36,096 bases of DNA from Burkholderia sp. Ac-20379 (GTDB taxonomy: Bacteria; Pseudomonadota; Gammaproteobacteria; Burkholderiales; Burkholderiaceae). Positions 31,624 to 36,096 of the stretch are shown here, in pieces (the stretch's first letter is position 1; the number at the start of each line of letters is the position of its first letter). The position numbers and the translations under genes are program-made. The notes under the pieces are model-generated. The model made no database searches. It had not been told where the DNA came from and saw only the letters and a program-made list of their open reading frames with translations. The DNA lies in assembly GCF_017104645.1 (NCBI RefSeq), contig NZ_JAAGPF010000041.1, positions 1 to 36,096 on the forward strand, in the 5' to 3' direction.

Positions 31624-33018
31624 ATGAGCGAAGCAGTACGCATGGAACGCGACACGTTCGGCGAGATCGCCGTGCCGGACGCCCGCCTGTGGGGCGCGCA
31701 AACGCAGCGGTCGCTGCAGAACTTCAAGATCTCGACCGAGAAGCAATCGCCCGAGCTGATCCACGCGCTCGCGCTGATCAAGCGCGCGGCCGCCAGCGTC
31801 AACCGCGAACTCGGCGTGCTGGCCGAGGACAAGGCCGGCGCGATCGTCGCGGCCGCCGACGAGATCATCGCCGGCCGTCATCCCGAGGAATTCCCGCTGG
31901 CCGTCTGGCAGACGGGCTCGGGCACGCAGACCAACATGAACCTCAACGAGGTCATCGCGAACCGCGCCAGCGAGCTGCTCGGCGGCGTGCGCGGCGAGTC
32001 GCGCAAGGTTCACCCGAACGACGACGTGAACCGCGGCCAGTCGTCGAACGACGTGTTCCCCACGGCCATGCACATCGCCGCCGCGTTCGCGATCCACAAC
32101 CAGTTGCTGCCGGCGCTCAAGCGCCTGCGCGCCACGCTCGACGAGAAATCGAAGGCGTTCGCCGACATCGTCAAGATCGGCCGCACCCACCTGCAGGACG
32201 CCACGCCGCTCACGCTCGGCCAGGAGTTCTCGGGCTACGTGGCGCAGCTCGATCACGGCATCCGCCACGTCGAAGCGACGCTGCCGCATCTGTACGAACT
32301 GGCGCAGGGCGGCACGGCCGTCGGCACCGGCCTGAACGCGCATCCGAAGTTCGCGGCGGCCGTGGCCGGCGAGATCGGCAAGCTCACGCAACTGCCGTTC
32401 GTGACCGCGCCGAACAAGTTCGAGGTGATGGCCGCGGCCGACGCGCTGGTGTTCGCGCACGGCGCGCTGAAAACCGTCGCCGCGAGCCTCATGAAGATCG
32501 CCAACGACGTGCGCTGGCTCGCGAGCGGCCCGCGCTGCGGCCTCGGCGAGCTGTCGATCCCCGAGAACGAGCCGGGCAGCTCGATCATGCCGGGCAAGGT
32601 CAACCCGACCCAGTCCGAAGCCGTGACGATGCTGTGCTGCCAGGTGTTCGGCAACGACGTGGCCGTCAACTTCGGCGGCGCGAGCGGCAACTTCGAGCTG
32701 AACGTGTTCCGGCCGATGATCGCGCACAACGTGCTGCAATCGGTGCGCCTGCTGGCCGACGGCGCGCTGAGCTTCAACGATCACTGCGCGGTGGGCATCG
32801 AGCCGAATCGCCCACGCATCGACACGCTGCTCAACGAATCGCTGATGCTCGTGACGGCGCTCAATCCGCACATCGGCTACGACAAGGCCGCGCAGATCGC
32901 CAAGAAGGCGCACAAGGAAGGCACGACGCTGAAGGCGTCCGCGCTGGCGCTCGGCTACGTGACCGACGCGCAGTTCGACGAGTGGGTCAAGCCGCACGAG
33001 ATGATCGGCAACCACTAA
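31624..33018 (+). CDS. fumC: Class II fumarate hydratase FumC
   Basis: 464 aa, full length. It catalyses the reversible hydration of fumarate to malate in the TCA cycle as an iron-free cytoplasmic homotetramer. Motifs: the GSGTQTNMN substrate loop, [22 protein letters not shown] (in part HPNDDVN and [12 protein letters not shown]), catalytic His189 in [10 protein letters not shown], and the fumarase/aspartase signature [13 protein letters not shown] starting at residue 318 with its catalytic Ser. GGAG lies about nine bases before the ATG. It is flanked upstream by the tandem repeats and downstream by a good terminator, so it is monocistronic. Confidence 0.97.
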   Translation: MSEAVRMERDTFGEIAVPDARLWGAQTQRSLQNFKISTEKQSPELIHALALIKRAAASVNRELGVLAEDKAGAIVAAADEIIAGRHPEEFPLAVWQTGSGTQTNMNLNEVIANRASELLGGVRGESRKVHPNDDVNRGQSSNDVFPTAMHIAAAFAIHNQLLPALKRLRATLDEKSKAFADIVKIGRTHLQDATPLTLGQEFSGYVAQLDHGIRHVEATLPHLYELAQGGTAVGTGLNAHPKFAAAVAGEIGKLTQLPFVTAPNKFEVMAAADALVFAHGALKTVAASLMKIANDVRWLASGPRCGLGELSIPENEPGSSIMPGKVNPTQSEAVTMLCCQVFGNDVAVNFGGASGNFELNVFRPMIAHNVLQSVRLLADGALSFNDHCAVGIEPNRPRIDTLLNESLMLVTALNPHIGYDKAAQIAKKAHKEGTTLKASALALGYVTDAQFDEWVKPHEMIGNH

Positions 33019-33039
33019 GCTGCATCGCCATCACAACGC

Positions 33040-33075
33040 ACAAGGCCGGCAAATGCCGGCCTTGTCGTTTGTCTT
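33040..33075 (+). terminator. Intrinsic terminator of fumC
   Basis: ACAAGGCCGGC (33040-33050) pairs perfectly with GCCGGCCTTGT (33055-33065) around AAAT, then CGTTTGTCTT. It begins 22 bp after the fumC stop and may also serve the converging thioesterase gene that ends at 33094. Confidence 0.85.
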
Positions 33076-33093
33076 GCTGGAAAAGCGCGCCGT

Positions 33094-33603
33094 TCAGACG
33101 GTGCCTTTCGCCACTTCCTCGGGCTTCAGCTCGACGATCTTGTCGAGCGCGGCGCGCACGTCCATCGCGTATTGCTGGAGGCGGCGCTCCTCGTCGTTGC
33201 TCGGCACGAACGGCGGCACGGGCAACGGGTTGCCGTTCTCGTCGACGGCCACGAACACCACCAGGCAATCGGTGGTCTGGCGCAGCACGCCGCCCTTCGG
33301 GTCGCCCGCGTGCACCGAGACGTGGATGTGCATGCTGGTGCGGCCCGTCGCGACCACGCGCGCCTTCAGCTCGACCAGGTTGCCGACCAGGATCGGCCGC
33401 TGGAAACGGATGTTGCCGACGCTGACGGTCACGCAATAGCGGCTCGACCAGATCGCCGCGCAGGCGTAGGCGGTTTCGTCGATCCATTTCATCAACGCAC
33501 CGCCGTGGACCTTGCCGCCGAAGTTCACCGAGGTGGGCTCGGCGAGGAAACGGAACACGGTCTCGGTGCGATCGAGGGGCGCGGTGGGCGATGAGTTCGA
33601 CAT
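33094..33603 (-). CDS. Hotdog-fold acyl-CoA thioesterase (YciA/BACH-like)
   Basis: 169 aa. The hotdog signature NFGGKVHGGALMKWIDETAYA (about 27-47, seen as NFGGKVHGG and MKWIDETA) holds the central helix with its acidic residue, followed by IRFQRPILVGNLVELKARV, which is typical of acyl-CoA hydrolases. It cleaves acyl-CoA to acid and CoA in the cytoplasm; chain-length preference cannot be read. GGAG (antisense of 33609-33612) supports ATG 33603; an in-frame extension to 33894 overlaps the small lipoprotein gene and has no such site. Confidence 0.88.
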   Translation of the reverse strand: MSNSSPTAPLDRTETVFRFLAEPTSVNFGGKVHGGALMKWIDETAYACAAIWSSRYCVTVSVGNIRFQRPILVGNLVELKARVVATGRTSMHIHVSVHAGDPKGGVLRQTTDCLVVFVAVDENGNPLPVPPFVPSNDEERRLQQYAMDVRAALDKIVELKPEEVAKGTV

Positions 33604-33679
33604 CTTGGCTCCGTTTCGACGGTATCGTGTGGGTGCGACGATTATACGGGGCGGCCCGGAGAACGGCCCCCGGCCCGGC

Positions 33680-33829
33680 TCAGTTGTGGACGGTGACGCC
33701 CTGGTCGATCGTGCCGTACATCTCGATGCTGCCGTGGCCGCCGTCCGACGCGCCGCCGCCGTTGGCGCAGCCCGCGCAGCAGCCGGCCGCCACGAGCGCC
33801 GCCAGCAGCATCCTGATCGTTCCGCGCAT
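33680..33829 (-). CDS. 49-aa putative small lipoprotein with a porin-strand-like C-terminus
   Basis: Read directly from the sequence: ATG at 33827-33829 (antisense) to TGA at 33680-33682. The N-terminus MRGTIRMLLAALVAAGCC is a short lipoprotein-type signal with Cys17 as likely modified residue, although the -3 position is Ala and not the preferred Leu. A second cysteine pair follows (CCAGC). After a Gly-rich linker the tail is SIEMYGTIDQGVTVHN, which resembles the first beta strand of the porins in this same window (SSVTIYGLLD, SSVTLFGVLDEG). GGGACGGAC lies shortly before the ATG. Similar tiny genes are often missed; function unknown. It could also be a relic of a larger porin-like gene. Confidence 0.65.
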   Translation of the reverse strand: MRGTIRMLLAALVAAGCCAGCANGGGASDGGHGSIEMYGTIDQGVTVHN

Positions 33830-33965
33830 GATGTCCGTCCCTTGAAGTTCGATGACCGCATTCTACGCGGCGCCCCGCGCATTCCACGTTTCACGATCGG
33901 ATGAAGCGTTGCGTGCCGCGCCCGCCTACACTGAGCGGATTCCCATCGCCCCCGAGGAGCCGCCC

Positions 33966-34673
33966 ATGATCGCGACCGACCCGCACTTTCCCGGCCTGAG
34001 CCGGATCGGCGCGCTGCTGGCCGACCCCGGCCGCGCGGCGATGCTGTGGGCGCTGATGGACGGCAGCGCGCGACCGGCCGGCGAATTGACGCAGATCGCC
34101 GGGATGTCGCCGTCGGCAGGCAGCGCCCATCTGGCGCGCCTGAGCGACGGCGGCCTGCTCGCGCTGGAGGTGCGCGGCCGCCATCGCTATTACCGGATCG
34201 CTTCGCCCGACATCGCCGCCTCGATCGAGGCGCTCGCCAATCTCGCGCAGGCCACGGCGGCCACGCGCCCGGCGCCGGTTGCGGCGCGCACCGTGCCGCC
34301 GGCGATGCGCCACGCGCGCACCTGCTACGACCACATGGCCGGCGAACTGGCCGTGCGCGTCTACGACCGCATGCTCGAACGCGGCTGGCTGGCCGCCCGC
34401 GAGCGCGAGGTGGACGTGACGCCGCTCGGCGCGGAGGCGTTCGCGCAGCGCTGGCGCATCGACATCGGCGCGCAACGCCAGCGCAAGCGGCGCTTCGCCT
34501 GCACCTGCCTCGACTGGAGCGAGCGGCGCGTGCATCTGGCCGGCGCGCTCGGCGCGGCGCTGCTCGACGCCTGGCTCGACGCGCGCTGGGTCGAGCCGGC
34601 CGGCCAGCCGCGCGTGCTGCGCATCACGCCGGATGGACAGCGCCGGTTCGAGGCGCTGTTGGCCGACGCTTGA
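33966..34673 (+). CDS. ArsR-like winged-helix transcriptional regulator
   Basis: 235 aa. An ArsR-type winged helix spans about 15-80: IGALLADPGRAAMLWALMDG, ELTQIAGMSPSAGSAHLARL as recognition helix, then LALEVRGRHRYYRIAS as wing. The C-terminal half (about 110-235) is a longer extension than in SmtB-type sensors, containing a CTCLDW motif and a second helix-strand element ending LRITPDGQRRFEALLADA. Metal sites of the classic CxC recognition-helix type are absent, so metal sensing is not implied. GAGGAG (33954-33959) fixes ATG 33966. Its last 40 coding bases form unit 0 of the tandem array that continues beyond the stop. Confidence 0.85.
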   Translation: MIATDPHFPGLSRIGALLADPGRAAMLWALMDGSARPAGELTQIAGMSPSAGSAHLARLSDGGLLALEVRGRHRYYRIASPDIAASIEALANLAQATAATRPAPVAARTVPPAMRHARTCYDHMAGELAVRVYDRMLERGWLAAREREVDVTPLGAEAFAQRWRIDIGAQRQRKRRFACTCLDWSERRVHLAGALGAALLDAWLDARWVEPAGQPRVLRITPDGQRRFEALLADA

Positions 34674-34949
34674 TGGACTAGACGGCTTCGAGACGCGGCT
34701 GACCGATGGCTGACGGGCTACACGGCTTCGAAGCGCTGCCGGCCGATGGCTGACGACTACACATCGTCGAAGCGAGACTGTCCAACGCCTGATGGCCCAC
34801 ACCGCTTCGAAGCGCCGCCGGCCGATGGCTGATGACTACACATCGTCGAAGCAAGACTGTCCAACGCCTGACGGCCCACACGGCTTCGAGGCGCTGCTGG
34901 CCGAAGGCCGACGGACAACGCCGTTTCGAGTCGCCGCCGACCGACATCC
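34632..34949. repeat. Eight-unit degenerate ~40-bp tandem array that begins inside the ArsR-like gene
   Basis: Unit starts: 34632 (last coding bases of the regulator), 34672, 34712, 34752, 34791, 34831, 34870 and 34910; units are 40 bp except those at 34752 and 34831, which are 39 bp. A shared core is GA(T/C)GG.C..C.CGGCTTCGA..CGC with a G/C-rich end. The two 39-bp units are a distinct subtype sharing GACTACACATCGTCGAAGC, and each pairs with a following 40-bp unit into a 79-bp higher-order repeat (34752-34830 and 34831-34909). Unit 7 still encodes DGQRRFE when read like unit 0. Units are not a multiple of three, so the array does not code continuously. It is the main content of the 445-bp gap 34674-35118. 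Confidence 0.9.
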
Positions 34950-35001
34950 GACAACGCGCCGCAAGACGTCCCGGCAAGCCCAGCGCGAACGTCGACATGC
35001 T

Positions 35002-35031
35002 TTGTTACGCCCTGCGCGCGCGCATTACAAA
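35002..35031 (+). promoter_or_regulatory. Weak promoter candidate for the DUF6600-like gene
   Basis: TTGTTA (35002-35007) and TACAAA (35026-35031), spaced by 18 bp, each match four of six consensus bases and lie in the one AT-richer patch before the gene starting at 35119. Confidence 0.3.
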
Positions 35032-35118
35032 AGCGGCGATCCGGATACACGAGGCGCGGGTACAGTGGGCGCACGCGGGGCAGGCACGCACCCGCGACGA
35101 TCCGATCTCGAGCCCGAC

Positions 35119-36096
35119 ATGACCTCGCTCCGCGCCCCGTATTCCCTCAGCTCGCTGGCCGCCTCGACGCTGCTCGCGATCGCGACGCTCGCCGCCGCGT
35201 TGCCGCCCGCGTTCGCCCAGACGCCGCCCGCGCCGACCGGCGCGCCTGCAGCGCAGGCCGGCGGCGATCCGCCGTCGCGCGTCGCGCGGCTCGATTACCT
35301 GTCCGGCCCGGTCACCACCGAGCCGGCCGGCGCGAGCGACTGGTCGTATGCGACCGTCAACCGCCCGCTGACCACCGGCGACCAGCTCTGGAACGACCAG
35401 GGCGCGCGCTCGGAGCTGCATATCGGCTCGACGGCCGTGCGGCTCGACCAGTCGACCTCGCTCGCGATCCTCAATCTCGACGACAGCAGCACGCAACTGA
35501 AGGTGGGCGTCGGCACGCTGTCGACGCACGTGCGCGAGCTCGCGCCCGGCGGCGCCTACGAGATCGATACGCCGAACCTCGCGCTCGCGCTGAACGGCCC
35601 CGGCGACTACCGCGTCGACGTCGCGCCGGACGGCGCCTCGACCACCGTCACCGTGCGCCGCGGCGCGGCGACCGCCTACGGCGAGGCGGGCCAGATCCCG
35701 ATCGCGGCCGGCCAGCAACTGACGTTCGCCGGCACCAACCTGCAGAGCACCGCCAGCAACGCCGCGCCGCCGGCCGATCCGTTCGATCGCTGGGCCGCCG
35801 CGCGCGATGCGGCCGAGGATCGGTCGATCTCGGCGCGCTACGTGTCGCGCGAGATTCCGGGCTATCAGGATCTCGACGCGAACGGCACCTGGCGCGAGAC
35901 GCCCGAATACGGCGCGGTCTGGACGCCGAACAGCACGCCGGCGGGCTGGGCGCCGTATCACACCGGCCACTGGATCTGGCAGGCGCCATGGGGCTGGACC
36001 TGGGTCGACGATGCGCCGTGGGGCTTCGCGCCCTATCACTACGGCCGTTGGGCCTATGTCGACGACAGTTGGGCCTGGGTGCCCGGCCCCGTCGTC
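35119..36096 (+). CDS. FecR/DUF6600-like secreted protein, 3'-truncated by the window edge
   Basis: The frame is open from ATG 35119 to the last base, giving 326 residues. A Sec signal peptide (about 1-34) ends PPAFA before QTPPAPTG. Residues about 50-200 form a FecR-like beta domain: RVARLDYLSGPVT, LTTGDQLWNDQGARSELHIG (LTTGDQLW, SELHIG), AVRLDQSTSLAIL, with YEIDTPNLALAL and GDYRVDV. From about 250 on, Trp/Tyr-Pro-rich repeats appear: YGAVWTP, AGWAPYHTGHWIW, WGWTWVDDAPWGFAPYHYGRW and WAYVDDSWAWVPGP, the hallmark of DUF6600 proteins. The role is unknown; the protein is periplasmic or secreted. The ribosome site is weak. Confidence 0.85.
   Translation, partial: MTSLRAPYSLSSLAASTLLAIATLAAALPPAFAQTPPAPTGAPAAQAGGDPPSRVARLDYLSGPVTTEPAGASDWSYATVNRPLTTGDQLWNDQGARSELHIGSTAVRLDQSTSLAILNLDDSSTQLKVGVGTLSTHVRELAPGGAYEIDTPNLALALNGPGDYRVDVAPDGASTTVTVRRGAATAYGEAGQIPIAAGQQLTFAGTNLQSTASNAAPPADPFDRWAAARDAAEDRSISARYVSREIPGYQDLDANGTWRETPEYGAVWTPNSTPAGWAPYHTGHWIWQAPWGWTWVDDAPWGFAPYHYGRWAYVDDSWAWVPGPVV

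Noticed and set aside
34632-34949. CRISPR array
   Set aside because: Units follow each other directly with no unique spacers, vary in sequence, and no cas gene is present.
34678-35074. Two ~105-residue minus-strand frames across the tandem array
   Set aside because: They overlap each other in different frames, owe their openness to the repeats, and have no ribosome site or family; a repeat protein is not supported because the unit length is not a multiple of three.

Overview
The window looks like a piece of a Burkholderia sensu stricto genome. This is inferred from the very high GC content with strong G/C third-position bias, the Porin_4-type trimeric porins, the dense mix of LysR/GntR/AraC regulators with small-molecule transporters, and the fumC and yddG sequences. 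The gladioli/glumae/plantarii side is my guess only. No rRNA, tRNA, insertion sequence, phage gene or CRISPR array was seen. The first 16 bases end in a perfect match to the 3' end of an Illumina adapter, so the left edge is the end of a draft contig.

Layout. 1-3620: an organosulfur uptake/oxidation cluster (partial substrate-binding protein, SsuD-like flavin monooxygenase, SsuA-like binding protein), a strong hairpin, then a porin. 3733-6553 (minus): a fused membrane/spermidine-synthase-like protein and a His-rich, internally duplicated, probable metal-binding protein. 6675-13162: a divergent GntR regulator, a control region with two identical 10-bp palindromes, and a four-gene catabolic operon (PuuB-like FAD oxidoreductase, MFS carrier, DapA-family lyase/deaminase, PuuC-like aldehyde dehydrogenase) closed by a clear terminator; its substrate is unknown. 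13292-16892: yddG exporter, LysR regulator and a divergent GabP-type amino-acid permease. 16917-24803: a mostly minus-strand block for quaternary amines (choX, GbdR-like regulator, APC permease, porin), with DUF1275 and flavin-reductase genes downstream and betI divergent, but no betAB.

24837-27490: a LysE exporter, a regulator that appears to be a LysR-AraC chimera, and azlCD with TTG and GTG starts. 27864-31295: an unrecognised 262-aa protein, a small secreted G/A/N-rich protein, a YbcJ-type S4 protein and a MATE efflux pump. 31343-33603: back-to-back 7-bp and 8-bp tandem repeats, fumC, and a hotdog thioesterase. 33680-36096: a 49-aa putative lipoprotein, an ArsR-like regulator whose last 40 coding bases start an eight-unit degenerate tandem array, and the start of a Trp-rich FecR/DUF6600-like secreted protein cut by the window edge.

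The observations most worth following up are the gene-end-derived 40-bp tandem array (34632-34949), the LysR-AraC fusion (25531-26322), the orphan catabolic operon with its paired-palindrome control region (7643-13162), the duplicated His-rich protein (6200-6553), and the SsuD-like enzyme lacking two conserved active-site residues.
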